Origin: Bradyrhizobium zhengyangense
GTDB lineage: Bacteria; Pseudomonadota; Alphaproteobacteria; Rhizobiales; Xanthobacteraceae
Reading direction: 5' to 3'
DNA length: 64,000 bases
Assembly: GCF_022012435.1 (NCBI RefSeq)
Contig: NZ_JAKLUA010000009.1
Span: forward strand, 62,001 to 126,000
The notes below the pieces were generated by a model. That model worked only from the letters and a program-made list of their open reading frames with translations. It ran no database searches and was not told the origin of the DNA. Of this stretch, positions 18,665 through 27,841 are shown in pieces. The translations under genes were made by a program, and so were the position numbers. Every line of letters starts with the position of its first letter. Positions within the stretch are counted from its first letter, which is position 1.

Positions 18665-19382
18665 GGAAGCCCGAGCGCGATGCCACAAGGCCTTTGGCGT
18701 CCTGCTTGGTAACCGCCACGCTCCGCGCCGGTTTGTACCGGGAGTTCGTGATGCCTTTCCCTGCACCGGATCCGACCGTAGAGCTCTTCGGGCTTGGCGA
18801 TCCGGTGCACGACGATCGGCGATTGCCGGCAGCGTCGCACGACGTTCACCGCGCTTTCACAATCCACGAGCGTCGTGAAATGATGTCACCGCCGTAGCTG
18901 TCGAGCTACCGAGTGATGGTCCTTAGGAGAATCAAACAATCGATCGCGAGACCGAGCACCAGAACGACGTTAAAAAAGCTCGCCACATCATCGTCCTGAA
19001 TGTCTCTCCCGTAGCGTCCACGGCTATCGAAAGCGCAGCGCCACTGAATTGATCAGGAGCGTGGCACATTGGTCTCGTCTCAGAATGCCGGTGACGCGTC
19101 GAACTCGGCCCAGCTACAGTCGACGTGGCTCGGACGTGCGTTTCCGACCGTGCTTATGAAAGCGCACGGCGCAACATGGGTATGGTCGAGAACAAGACCA
19201 CTGCTAGCAATGTCGTAGACCTTCTTATCAGGTCTGCTCTCCTGCCAGACGTTGTCGAATGCGACGACATCAGCCGTCCCAATCGGCGTATTCTCGTGGG
19301 CACAACAAAAGCCCCAAGCTTCAAATCTGGCGCTCTTTGCGGTTCTGCATAGTTGCCGGCCACGCGCATCCATACGTCAGAT
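18665..19382 (+). other. Non-coding or fully decayed stretch
   Basis: These 718 bases hold only short overlapping frames with no recognisable motif on either strand. I see no IS ends or transposase. Given the pseudogenes that follow, it may be eroded coding DNA, but no parent gene can be named. Confidence 0.4.
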
Positions 19383-19436
19383 TTGACATATATGTTCATG
19401 CCTGCTAGCCAGTAAGTAATAAATGACATATGGAGG
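19383..19436 (+). promoter_or_regulatory. Promoter/leader module, copy 2 of 3 (diverged)
   Basis: TTGACATAT (19383-19391) overlaps ATATGTTCA (19390-19398) to give a palindromic core ACATATATGT. A TAAGT element follows, then TGACATAT and a GGAGGA ribosome binding site at 19431-19436. The order of elements matches modules at 5453 and 21923. A GTG shortly after opens only a 38-codon frame without known motifs, so the gene it once served is probably lost. Confidence 0.5.
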
Positions 19437-19833
19437 AAGGCCGTGAATTGCCGCTCGGGGGTGGACGCACCTGACCTGTTCGGAATGACGTCCGAACTCT
19501 GCACCAAACGCTCTGACCGGTGCTGGGTATCCTCAATTGCTGATCAACGGTGAAGCCATTTTCGCAAGCAGCTGCGCTTTGTGCAGATGCCATTGGTAAT
19601 TGGCCGCGATGGCTAGTTGAAGCAACGGGCAATCGTCCCGTCTAGAGCTCTCATCCATGATGCTCTCGATGGATAGCAAAGCACTCTGTGAGGCGCGCGC
19701 CGGCAGCTCAAGAGTTTCGATGGCAGTGGGGAGCGAGCGTCGCGGCTCTCCATAGCTGTCGGATGCCTTCATCATGCCTGCATCGGTGCGGAGCTGCAAT
19801 TCACGAGGGCCGACTATCATACGGGAGGAAAAA
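19437..19833 (+). other. Region without a supported gene
   Basis: No supported gene. A short frame follows the GGAGGA at 19431 and ends near 19553; it shows no family motif. On the other strand an open frame runs through this region into the MFS pseudogene and is judged spurious. Confidence 0.35.
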
Positions 19834-20957
19834 ATGGCGCAGATTAACTCGTTGGGGTCAAAGATTTCATTAGTGACAGGGCACATGGCTGGGATGATAG
19901 ACCAGCCCGCACTTCCGATTTGGGTCGGTGTTCTGATCTCGGAATATGCGTTTTCACCGGCGCGAGCGGGGGCGCTTCCGACCCTCTTTCTAGGAGCCAT
20001 GGTCTTTGCAAGCGTTACACTATCGCCATTCTTCCATCGCGCTCCGGGGCGCTGGATGCCGACGCTGGGCTTCGGCATCAGTGCCGGGACCTTCTATGTG
20101 ATGGCCGGCTTCACCGAATTTAGCATTCTGGCAGTTGGCCACTTCGTCGCTGGATTGGCGACAGGAGTCGCACGGATAACCCACATCGTGTCTTTGCAAT
20201 GGGGGGGTTAACGCTTGGAGTCTTCGCGGTAATATTGCTCGGCGCATCGGCGACTCTCATCACGAAATTCGGTCCACCAGCCATCTTTGAGGTCTTTGCC
20301 GCAGTTACGGCCGTGGCAGCCGCAATAGCGACTTTCTTCTTTCCCTCTGCTTCCATCAGCGAAGACCTCGTCAGGGATGCCGCTGGATTCACACGCCCTG
20401 TGTGGTTCATTATCACTGGAATCGTCCTGATGTCGCTCGTCCAGGCAATGATATTCAGTTTCCTACAACCGATGGGCACCGATCGCGGACTGTCGCCTGT
20501 CCAGATCCAAAGCGTTCTGGTCACGTTAGGTCTGGTGGCTATGACACCGACCCTGCTCGCCGCGTTTCTCCAAAAGCGGCTTCCGCCGATGCGGGTCGCG
20601 ATGACTGGAACCCTGCTGCAGGGAGCGGTAGCTGTCCTAATCTCTTGCTCTAGCGGTTTCTTGCCGTATGCGGTCGGAGCGGTCGTTTTCCCGTTCATAA
20701 TGTTGTTCACGCATACTTTTGTCTTCGGGCATCTCGCGCGCCTTGATCTCACCGGGCGCGCGGTTGCTGCGACCCCAGCCATGTTGGTCGGCAACATGAT
20801 TGGACCGCTCCTGGGCGGGACATTGGTCCAGACGACTGGCTATCTTGGTCTCGGGTCGGCGGCAGCGGCCGTCGATCTCATTGCTCTCTGCTGCTTCATT
20901 GCTGCATCACAGAGAGCCACATCCGCTATCCAGCCGTTGCCGCAGCTAAACCAGTAG
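19834..20957 (+). pseudogene. MFS transporter, frameshifted
   Basis: Two adjoining frames together spell one MFS carrier. The first starts at ATG 19834 after GGAGGAA, and reads several membrane segments through GHFVAGLATGVARITHIVSLQW. It ends just after a run of seven G (20202-20208). The second frame continues GGLTLGVFAVILLG with further membrane helices to 20957. One extra G in the run would join them into about 374 residues, still short for a full 12-helix carrier. It is a different MFS subfamily from the intact carrier at 6635. A homopolymer slip can be a real mutation or a base-calling error. Confidence 0.78.
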
Positions 20958-21010
20958 GCAGATCTCTTGGCTTGCCGGAGCCTGACGAGAGCCAACGCTA
21001 CGCGCGGATT

Positions 21011-21740
21011 CGAAATGCTGAAAGACGTTGAGATGCCGATCTAGTTTCTGCGAGCAGCCAAGTTCTCATTCGCTTTTATCCAATTCGACGCAACCCCTTT
21101 GGCAAATTCCCCAGGTGCCTGGCACCGGTGCGAGCGAGAGATGTCGAAAGAGGTATAGGGGCCGGGCTCAAAGAGGCCTCTCCGCCAATACGTTCTCGCG
21201 GGGACGCTCTCTCGCCGCTGTTACGCCGAATAGGGTGATTGCGTCAGGCACAATCACGACCCTTTCCGCGACATGCACATAAGGCGCAGTCGCCATGATC
21301 GCTTTTGCCGAGAGGGCGGCATTCAGCTGATAATGATCCGCCGGCTCCGGAGACGGCATGGTTCGAATTGGAGCAGGGTTGCGAGCTTTGCTATCGACAA
21401 CAACATCTCGGATGTCAGTCTCGGTTCTTCGAGTTGACCAAAGGTGTGAGCATTAATCTGATGTTTGACCATTTCGTTGTTCGGTTTTCGCGACGACACT
21501 CGCTGGTCGCATCGTTAAGTCAGATATTAACGTTCAACACAAGTCCGGACGTTCTTTCCTCGGAGCTGCGCAAGAACATCGACGGAGGCACCTCCGTCTA
21601 AGCTCGCATGAAGTGCGAAGTCTACGATCCTTTCGCCGAATAAAGTGACCGCATCGCCAGGGAAGTCTCATCGCCTAGGCGGCCATCGCGCCATCCGTGA
21701 TCACGTCGATGCCGACTAAGGTTCGATAGGGCAATCGTGG
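21011..21740 (+). pseudogene. Degenerate MDR/quinone-oxidoreductase paralogue
   Basis: The DNA aligns by eye with the intact MDR gene at 8920-9915. GAAATGCTGAAAGACG matches its start region, and GTTACGCCGAATAGGG matches the SRRCYAEY region but with a stop. Later the translated pieces NLMFDHFVV, SELRKNIDGG and CEVYDPFAE match LMFDQLVG, ADLRKNMD and VHVYDPFPQ. Several stop codons interrupt the frame, and a middle part of the Rossmann domain (roughly 130 bases) is missing. It lies just after the MFS pseudogene, giving an MFS-then-MDR order like the intact operon at 6.6-9.9 kb. Confidence 0.75.
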
Positions 21741-21922
21741 TAACTTCTTCCTACCTTCTTGTTTGCCGCTACTGCTCGGCGGTTGCCACGGCGAATTCTT
21801 CGCGTTCATACCTTTCAATCAGGCAATCGGCGAGCGCGGTACACACCTCGCCGCCCCGCATTCGGGAATTCCGCTTTGCTGAGCAGAAACAGAAAAACAT
21901 AAGGTTGGTCCACCGGCAGGTA

Positions 21923-21993
21923 ATATGTAAGGATTGCCATATGCGATAACCTGATGTATTCTTACTATAAGTCAAAACTGACATATAGGAGGA
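21923..21993 (+). promoter_or_regulatory. Promoter/leader module, copy 3 of 3
   Basis: ATATGTAA (21923-21930), GGA, TTGCCATAT (21934-21942), GATAACC (21945-21951) and ACTATAAGTCAAAA (21964-21977) are followed by TGACATAT and GGAGGA ending at 21993. The 14-base ACTATAAGTCAAAA element is identical to that at 5495-5508. The spacing between upstream elements differs by 8-9 bases from copy 1. No convincing gene starts just after; ATG 22002 opens a frame without known motifs. Confidence 0.6.
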
Positions 21994-22441
21994 TCCGTCC
22001 GATGGGCTTAGTCCGCCTGTTCGAGCAGTCGAAGGCTCCGTCAGGCTCAAGTCGGAGCGTCCGGATTGTGTGTGCTGGTCTTAAGGATCAGCCAACATTT
22101 GGTTCGCTTGACCGAGTAGCTCATTTCGAGCGACGTCCCGATTGGTCGCCTGTTTCCGCGCGCTTTCGATTTTTCTCACTCAAGTCGATGCACAGCCGCC
22201 GGCAAGCTCCTCCCGCAGCTTGCGCAGGGCCCCGGCACGAGTTGTCGCGGCACCGCATTTTGCAAGAGCGCCGCCTAGGTGCTCAATCGCCTTTGCAAAA
22301 TCAGTTTGAAGTTCGTGTCTGCGCTACTGGTTGCGCGCATTGGGGAAACGCCGGTCGACTCCCTGCGTATGCGATGCGGCTCTTTGTACAAGCCGAGCTC
22401 CGCGCCAAGCCGCGAAGTCATGGAATGGCGGAGTAACGATC
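21994..22441 (+). other. Open frame of doubtful status after module 3
   Basis: A frame from ATG 22002 (GGAGGA 8 bases upstream) runs to 22436, about 144 codons. Its product is rich in Arg/Ser/Ala, has no recognisable domain and looks like out-of-frame translation. I treat the interval as decayed sequence between the promoter module and the MpaB pseudogene. Confidence 0.3.
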
Positions 22442-23463
22442 ATGAAGAAGGGCTACAAGTGGATCAACAGGAGGATCGAGCAACTCGATCCGCACGTCGA
22501 TTATGCTGAAATTTGGCGGCTATCCAGCTGTTACGGCCTGACGGATTTCATACAGAATTTTTCGTATTGTTTCACATTTCCCAACTTCGTAGTGACTGAG
22601 TGGGGCGCTCGGGCCGTTTGGCGCGAGGATGGCGGAAAGCTTCTTTATAGAGCCACTCATCGCGCCGAACAGACCGGAATCAACAACACAACCTGGTGGT
22701 ATTACGGTCCTCAGGACGATCGCACCATCAAATCCGTCGAAAACATCAACAAGCTCCACGCCCATTATGCCAAACAGTACCCGGGCGATTTTTCTGATCA
22801 CGAAGATTAGATCTACACGCTTGCCTTCACGGCGATCGCCATGGATCTGGCATTCAAGGCGATGGGATTGAAGGGCTTCAACGAGAAGCAAAAATAGCAG
22901 CTCACAAGTTTTGGGGTGAGATGGCAAAGCTATTCGTCGCCGAAGGTGGCGTACCTTTACACGGGTATCCTAAGGACTGGGACGGTCTCGTTGCATTTTG
23001 CCGGGATTTCGAAAGCAGGGAGCGATCAGTGACCGAGAGAGGGAATCTGATCGTCAACGCGCTCTTCGATCAGTTCAGCTATCGCTATTTTCCGCCAGGC
23101 TTGCGGTGGTTGGGTCACCAGATGTTGCGATCAATGGCGCTGCCTTCGACGCTGAAGGCGCATGGCATTCCGCCGGCGCATCCCTTGGCTCAAGTACTCA
23201 TACCGCGATCGTTGGGCTGCGTGGCCTGGATTGCAAAGACGCTCCTTCCTGATCCGCGGATCAGCTACATGGAACAAAGGAGCAGTATGCCGGCGGAAAA
23301 CAGGAAGAAGCTGCGTAATCGGATCAATGTCCTTGATGAACAGTTTCCATCCTACTTTATCGGACGTCATGCCGAGGATCAGGCATGGGCTGGCTGTCCC
23401 TATCATGCTGCGCTGAAGTGCACCTGGACAATCCGCCCCCGCCGTTCAGGTGAGGGCTCTTGA
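22442..23463 (+). pseudogene. MpaB-type oxygenase (DUF2236-like), broken
   Basis: Translated pieces match the MpaB/latex-clearing-like oxygenase family of heme proteins: WINRRIEQLDPHVDYAEIWR near the start, VVTEWGARAVWREDGGKL, THRAEQTGINNTTWWYYGP, then KLFVAEGGVPLHGYPKDWDG and ALFDQFSYRYFPPGLRWLGH. The first part (ATG 22442) stops at TAG 22808-22810. Reading on in frame reaches GLKGFNEKQK and a second stop at 22896. One extra A in the A-run just before it gives KIAAHKFWGEMAKL and joins the last part (open to 23463). So there is one nonsense codon and one single-base deletion. Repaired it would be about 340 residues. Confidence 0.72.
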
Positions 23464-23521
23464 GAAGCAGTCGAGCGTGCTCGACGCCAATTGACCCGGG
23501 ACATTTTGGAGAATGAAAGAA

Positions 23522-24985
23522 ATGGTTAGCGACAACATCGTGGCAGGCTCGGTGCTGACTGGGCAATTCTTCACGGGCGAATGGTCATCTAGCAAATCCG
23601 CCTTTGAGGCAGTCGAACCTGCGACCGGTGCGGTGATTGGTAAGGTTGGTCTTGCAAGCGCGGTCGACATTGGGAGCGCTTCTGCGAATGCACGGCAGGC
23701 GCAGGTCTCGTGGGCCGCGACGGCGCCAGATGCACGCGAAAACATACTTCTAAAGGCGTGCGAAGTCGGCGAGCGTTATAGGGATGACATCGTCACCTGG
23801 ATCATGCGAGAGAGCGGCGCGGTCCGCTTGAAGGCTGAGATCGAGCTCGCAGGTACGCTCAAAGCAATCCGGCTTGCGGCTGCGATGCCCTCGCAAGCTC
23901 AAGGGAACGTGCTTCCAAGCCCGGGAGGGCGCATCAGCTTCGTGCGGCGACGCCCACTCGGGGTGATCGGCGTGATATCACCCTTCAATTTCCCGCTCTA
24001 CCTTGCCGAGCGCGCCATTGCGCCGGCCCTGGCCGTCGGAAACGCGGTGGTAGTCAAGCCGGATCTGCGGACTGCTATTTGTGGTGGCTTCGTTATTGCG
24101 CGCCTCTTCGAATTGGCGGGTGTGCCGAAAGGCGTTCTTCAGGTGCTGCCCGGTCGAGAGGATGCTGGTGAGGCTCTGTGCAAGGACCCCAATGTGGCGA
24201 TGATCCAATTTACCGGGTCGAGCAGGGCGGGGCGAATGGTCGGACAGGTGGCTGGACAGCATCTCAAGAAGGTGTCCCTCGAACTTGGCGGCAAGAACTC
24301 ACTTATCATCCTAGACGACGCAGATCTGGATACCGCCGTTCGTGCCGCCGCCTTTTCGGCGTTCTTTCATCAAGGACAAGTTTGCATGAGCGCTGGACGC
24401 ATTCTCGTGCAGAGAAACATCTTCGACGCTTTCAGCGATGCGCTCGTCAGATATGCGAAGACTTTGAAAGTTGGCAACCCTCTCGACCCTTCCGTTGCCC
24501 TCGGTCCGATGATCAATCAGCATCAGCTAAATCATGCACTAACCCTGATTGACCGCTCCGTCACCGAGGGAGCTCGGCTGCTAACGGGAGGCAAGGCGGA
24601 GGGCCTGTTTCTTCAGCCCTCCGTGCTGGCGGAGATCTCACCCACCAATCCGGCCTATCGTGACGAGCTCTTCGCTCCGGTCGCGGTGCTTGTCCCATTT
24701 GAGACGGATGTACAGGCCGGGCAAATGGCGAATGATACCGAATATGGGCTCTCTGCTGTGATCATCTCGCGCAACATCGGCAGGGCAATGGCAATTGGCG
24801 AGCAATTACGAACGGGTTTGCTACACATCAATGATCAGACGATCAACGACGATGTGGTCAATCCCTTCGGCGGCTCCGGCACATCGGGCAATGGCACATC
24901 GATCGGCGGTATCGCTAACTGGGAAGAGTTCACTCAATGGCAATGGGTGACGATCAAAGCTGAGCTGCAGCCCTATTCACTCTAA
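23522..24985 (+). CDS. NAD(P)-dependent aldehyde dehydrogenase (benzaldehyde-type)
   Basis: A 487-residue aldehyde dehydrogenase that oxidises an aldehyde to the acid through a cysteine thioester. Visible motifs are GVIGVISPFNFPLYLAERAI (about 148-167), FTGSSRAG (cofactor loop), LELGGKNSLI with the general-base Glu (about 250), and HQGQVCMSAGR with catalytic Cys (about 285). The C-terminal NPFGGSGTSGNG block completes the family pattern. ATG 23522 is used because GGAG at 23508-23511 is too close to ATG 23513. It is the first intact gene after the decayed block and ends 98 bases before a strong terminator. The family resembles benzaldehyde and salicylaldehyde dehydrogenases; the substrate is inferred only loosely. 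Confidence 0.9.
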   Translation: MVSDNIVAGSVLTGQFFTGEWSSSKSAFEAVEPATGAVIGKVGLASAVDIGSASANARQAQVSWAATAPDARENILLKACEVGERYRDDIVTWIMRESGAVRLKAEIELAGTLKAIRLAAAMPSQAQGNVLPSPGGRISFVRRRPLGVIGVISPFNFPLYLAERAIAPALAVGNAVVVKPDLRTAICGGFVIARLFELAGVPKGVLQVLPGREDAGEALCKDPNVAMIQFTGSSRAGRMVGQVAGQHLKKVSLELGGKNSLIILDDADLDTAVRAAAFSAFFHQGQVCMSAGRILVQRNIFDAFSDALVRYAKTLKVGNPLDPSVALGPMINQHQLNHALTLIDRSVTEGARLLTGGKAEGLFLQPSVLAEISPTNPAYRDELFAPVAVLVPFETDVQAGQMANDTEYGLSAVIISRNIGRAMAIGEQLRTGLLHINDQTINDDVVNPFGGSGTSGNGTSIGGIANWEEFTQWQWVTIKAELQPYSL

Positions 24986-25083
24986 ACTCGACACTCGATC
25001 ACTGACTGAATGACCAATGCGCCCGTGGCGCTGATTGTTTCTCTAAGTTCCCGGCGGAGTGTTCACCAAGCTCCCTCCCACTT

Positions 25084-25112
25084 GGCCGTACTCTACTACC
25101 AAGAGTACGGCC
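25084..25112 (+). terminator. Rho-independent terminator after aldehyde dehydrogenase
   Basis: GGCCGTACTCT (25084-25094) and AGAGTACGGCC (25102-25112) pair perfectly over 11 bases around a 7-base loop, followed by TCTCTTTT. It ends the transcript of the aldehyde dehydrogenase gene. Confidence 0.85.
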
Positions 25113-25120
25113 TCTCTTTT

Positions 25121-25391
25121 CGGATCAAGGCAAGATCTGTTCGAAGGCTATCGAGTTGATCCGGACTCGTAAAGCTCGATCAACGTCTGTCTTCGACACA
25201 CGCAAATCTTTTTTGGGTAGATTGGCCAAAGCCTTGGCCATCCCGATCTTAGCTTTGAGCAATAGCAGGAAGCGCTCGCTCGCGGCGGCTTGACCTGCCA
25301 CTGAATTTTCATCCAGCAGCAGTTAGAGTCTCGGAGTTCGCGCCAAGTGAGGCTGCTGCGCGCGCGTGGAGAAAGAGTGCGGTTGCTACGA
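25121..25391 (-). other. Short intergenic stretch, nothing recognised
   Basis: The 271 bases between the terminator and the 3' end of the diguanylate cyclase gene show no supported gene. A minus-strand frame here lacks any family motif. Confidence 0.4.
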
Positions 25392-26186
25392 TTAGGTGAA
25401 GCCCAAAGCGGAAACGCCAATGGTATCGCTATAGCGCACCGAAACCTGATCTCGCCCTGCACGCTTGGCGCGATACAAAGCTTCGTCTGCAAGGCCAAGT
25501 ACTTTCGACAATCCCTCGCTTCCCTTGGAAACCGCCAGCCCAATGCTAACCGTGACCTTGGTCAAGGCACCATTTCGGGCAACTTCTCTCTGCCCGCAAG
25601 CCTGCCGCAACTGCTCAGCGAGTAAAACTGCATCGCTCGGAGATACGCCCAACAGCAGCGCCGCGAATTCTTCGCCTCCATGCCTGCCAATCACGAGGCT
25701 ATGCTCCTTCGCGAACGACTTGAGCACGTCCCCGATTTCAACCAGCACCGCATCACCGAAATCATGACCGTATTGATCATTTATGCCCTTGAACCGATCG
25801 ATATCCATCATCAAGCCTATAGCGGGAAGGTGACGATCGTATGCCTCTGCGAGAGCCTTGGCTGCAACCTCGTTAAATCCTCTTCGATTCAAGAGACCGG
25901 TGAGTTGGTCAACTCTCGAAAGTCTTAGGAGCTCGGCCTGGGTCGCGATCAACTTTTGCTGCAGCAGGTTGCTGCGCAGGCTCATGGCGCCTCCAATTCC
26001 AATGGAGGCGAGCGTACCAAGCAGAGCGACGCAACCTGTCGCATAAAGGCTGCTCACGTTGCCCTCCGGTCCGAACAGATAGGCGTATGCTAGCCAAACC
26101 AGCGGAACAGTTAAGACAAGCCCGATCGCAACGTCGCGAACCGTCCGACGGTACACATCTCCCAACGTCATTAAGGGATCATTCAT
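25392..26186 (-). CDS. Membrane-anchored diguanylate cyclase (GGDEF domain)
   Basis: A 264-residue protein with two predicted membrane helices near the N-terminus (about 20-38 and 47-66), a short coiled linker, and a GGDEF domain from about 95 to 250. Motifs include RVDQLTGLLNRRGF (about 91-104), DIDRFKGINDQYGHDFGD with the metal-binding Asp, and the active-site GRHGGEEFA, meaning it should make cyclic di-GMP. No RxxD inhibitory site is seen four residues before the GG(E)EF motif. ATG 26186 has GGAG 8 bases upstream. It stands alone between catabolic clusters; the signal it senses is unknown, and no periplasmic sensor domain is present. Confidence 0.9.
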   Translation of the reverse strand: MNDPLMTLGDVYRRTVRDVAIGLVLTVPLVWLAYAYLFGPEGNVSSLYATGCVALLGTLASIGIGGAMSLRSNLLQQKLIATQAELLRLSRVDQLTGLLNRRGFNEVAAKALAEAYDRHLPAIGLMMDIDRFKGINDQYGHDFGDAVLVEIGDVLKSFAKEHSLVIGRHGGEEFAALLLGVSPSDAVLLAEQLRQACGQREVARNGALTKVTVSIGLAVSKGSEGLSKVLGLADEALYRAKRAGRDQVSVRYSDTIGVSALGFT

Positions 26187-26499
26187 CAATCGCGCTCCGT
26201 GACTTTTTGAAAGCCTAGGAGGGATCGACTGGTCGTCATCTTAAAATGCTTGGGGACTTAACAGCGTTACTAACAGGAGGTTAAATTCGGAGCCAGAAAT
26301 AGGCATTGACGCTCTCCTGTCGAGTCGCCTGCCGGCACGCGCCCGGCGCAGGCCCGCTGCCACGACCGGTATGCGCAACATGCATGGGCTAATTTCCACT
26401 ATTGGCAGGCCTCTAGACCGCCTGCAGCTTCCTTGAAGCCAGAAACTGCGTGAATCGCAAAGCCGAGCCATCGTCTGCCGAGCAGACGCGTCTCTAAAT
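26187..26499. other. Intergenic region with a small hairpin
   Basis: These 313 bases separate the cyclase start from the 3' end of the RraA operon. CGTCTGC (26472-26478) and GCAGACG (26482-26488) form a perfect 7-base stem that could end the minus-strand operon, although no T-run follows. Nothing else is recognised. Confidence 0.4.
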
Positions 26500-27165
26500 T
26501 CAAGCCTTGGCGCCGCTCTCGCGCGTTTGCAGCGCATGGTAGCGCAACTTCTTCCGTGTCTCGTCGAGGCGATCGCCGCGCAGCACGGCTTCGCGGATCT
26601 TCTCCTCTGCGGCTGCGATCTGTCCGGCGACTTCGATCACCTCTTGGACGCGGCTCGCCGGGATGCAGATCACGCCGTCGCCATCCCCGACCAGCCAATC
26701 GCCAGGCGCGATGCGGATACCGGCAATTTGCACGGTCACATTGTAGGCGTCGGCAGTGACGCGATCCTTGCCAGTCCGCATCGTGTTGGCCCGGGCATAG
26801 ATCGGATAGTCGAGTTCGATGCTGCGGTCGATATCGCGGCAGACGCCGTCAATGACGGTGCCGCCGATGCCGCGGCGGTCGGCGACCAGGGTCAGAATGT
26901 CGCCCCAGACCGTGGCGTCCATGCGACCGTCATTGTCGATGACGACGATCTGGCCGGGCTGCACATCATCGATATAGTCGCCGACCGAACCGCCGCTCTG
27001 GCCGGTCGGTAGCATTCGGATCGTAAAGGCCGGGCCGGCAAGACGCATCGAGCGCGCAAACGGCATGATCCCGAGACACTGCCCCTCGATGCCCAGTCGA
27101 TCCAGTGCATCTGACAGGGTCGTCACCCCGAATGTCTTGAGGTTTTCAGCCGCGTCCTGTGTCAT
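26500..27165 (-). CDS. RraA-family aldolase/oxaloacetate-decarboxylase-like protein (LigK-like)
   Basis: A 221-residue RraA-fold protein. The family includes 4-hydroxy-4-methyl-2-oxoglutarate/4-carboxy-4-hydroxy-2-oxoadipate aldolase, the last step of protocatechuate 4,5- and gallate cleavage, which yields pyruvate and oxaloacetate. Visible motifs are TTLSDALDRLGIEG (about 13-26) and WGDILTLVADRRGIGGTVID with GVCRD just after, the G-x20-RD metal and substrate site. PGDWLVGDGDGVICIP follows near 160. ATG 27165 is chosen over upstream in-frame codons because family members start near this point and it follows the upstream stop (27182) by 16 bases. It is the last gene of the minus-strand operon with LigJ-like and RidA-like genes. 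With two RraA genes in a row, each may act on a different intermediate. Confidence 0.86.
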   Translation of the reverse strand: MTQDAAENLKTFGVTTLSDALDRLGIEGQCLGIMPFARSMRLAGPAFTIRMLPTGQSGGSVGDYIDDVQPGQIVVIDNDGRMDATVWGDILTLVADRRGIGGTVIDGVCRDIDRSIELDYPIYARANTMRTGKDRVTADAYNVTVQIAGIRIAPGDWLVGDGDGVICIPASRVQEVIEVAGQIAAAEEKIREAVLRGDRLDETRKKLRYHALQTRESGAKA

Positions 27166-27181
27166 TTGCTGCGCTACCCTT

Positions 27182-27841
27182 TCAGCATATCTTCGTAGTT
27201 CCCGGCCATGACGTTGCCGATCGCTTCGCCGCGATCGATGGCTGCCGCCATCGCCCGCTCGCGCCCAAAAATGTCCTCGGCTCCGTAGCGATGATCTCCT
27301 CGGCGCGGAGTTGGTCGACGAACACCACGCCGCTGCCATCGGCTAGGACATAGTCTCCCGGCTTGACGGCGACGTTGCCGAACGTGATCGGCTCCTGGAA
27401 CGAATGCTCCGCGATCCGGCCGCGAGCGGTCACGGGTACGGCTGCGCGCGCAAAGACCGGAAGCCCGAGCGCGCGACTTTCATCAAGGTCTCGGCAGGCG
27501 CCGTCAATCAGAATAGCGGAAACGCCCTTCTTGACGGCGCCGAGGCTGAGCAGGCCGCCCCAGCCAGACACATCGGTCCGTCCGCGATGCTCGACGACGA
27601 TGATGTCGCCACGTTCTGCCGCCATCACCGCTCCCGCGCCGAGGTGGCGTTTCGGGAGGTTCGGCAGAGGTGCGCCGAGCTTCGTCGTAACGGCTCGTCC
27701 GGCGACTCGCGTCGGGCCGGTGAGGGCCGAGACTCCGATGACAGCGCCCGGCAAGTTGAGCTTGTCGAGCGCGTCGGACACCGCGCAGGTGTCGAGTTCC
27801 ATCAGTCTGGCGACAATGTCAGATGTCGTTGAGGTGGTCAC
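27182..27841 (-). CDS. RraA-family aldolase-like protein (second copy)
   Basis: A 219-residue RraA-fold protein paired with the gene at 26500. Motifs are DTCAVSDALDKLNLPG (about 16-31), the conserved GWGGLLSLGAVKKGVSAILI continuing as DGACRD (about 100-125), and PGDYVLADGSGVVFVD (about 160). The usual acidic residue after WG is Gly here (WGGLL rather than WGEIL), so the active site may differ from its neighbour. GTG 27841 overlaps the RidA stop by 4 bases (GTGA), so translation is coupled. Candidates are an aldolase, an oxaloacetate decarboxylase or a keto-enol tautomerase; sequence alone does not choose between them. Confidence 0.84.
   Translation of the reverse strand: MTTSTTSDIVARLMELDTCAVSDALDKLNLPGAVIGVSALTGPTRVAGRAVTTKLGAPLPNLPKRHLGAGAVMAAERGDIIVVEHRGRTDVSGWGGLLSLGAVKKGVSAILIDGACRDLDESRALGLPVFARAAVPVTARGRIAEHSFQEPITFGNVAVKPGDYVLADGSGVVFVDQLRAEEIIATEPRTFLGASGRWRQPSIAAKRSATSWPGTTKIC

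Noticed and set aside
19533..20078. Minus-strand frame over the MFS pseudogene
   Set aside because: It lies opposite recognisable MFS segments and has no motif of its own.
22002..22436. Open frame after promoter module 3
   Set aside because: A good ribosome binding site precedes it, but the product is Arg/Ser-rich without known features and lies within decayed DNA. Kept only as a doubtful interval.
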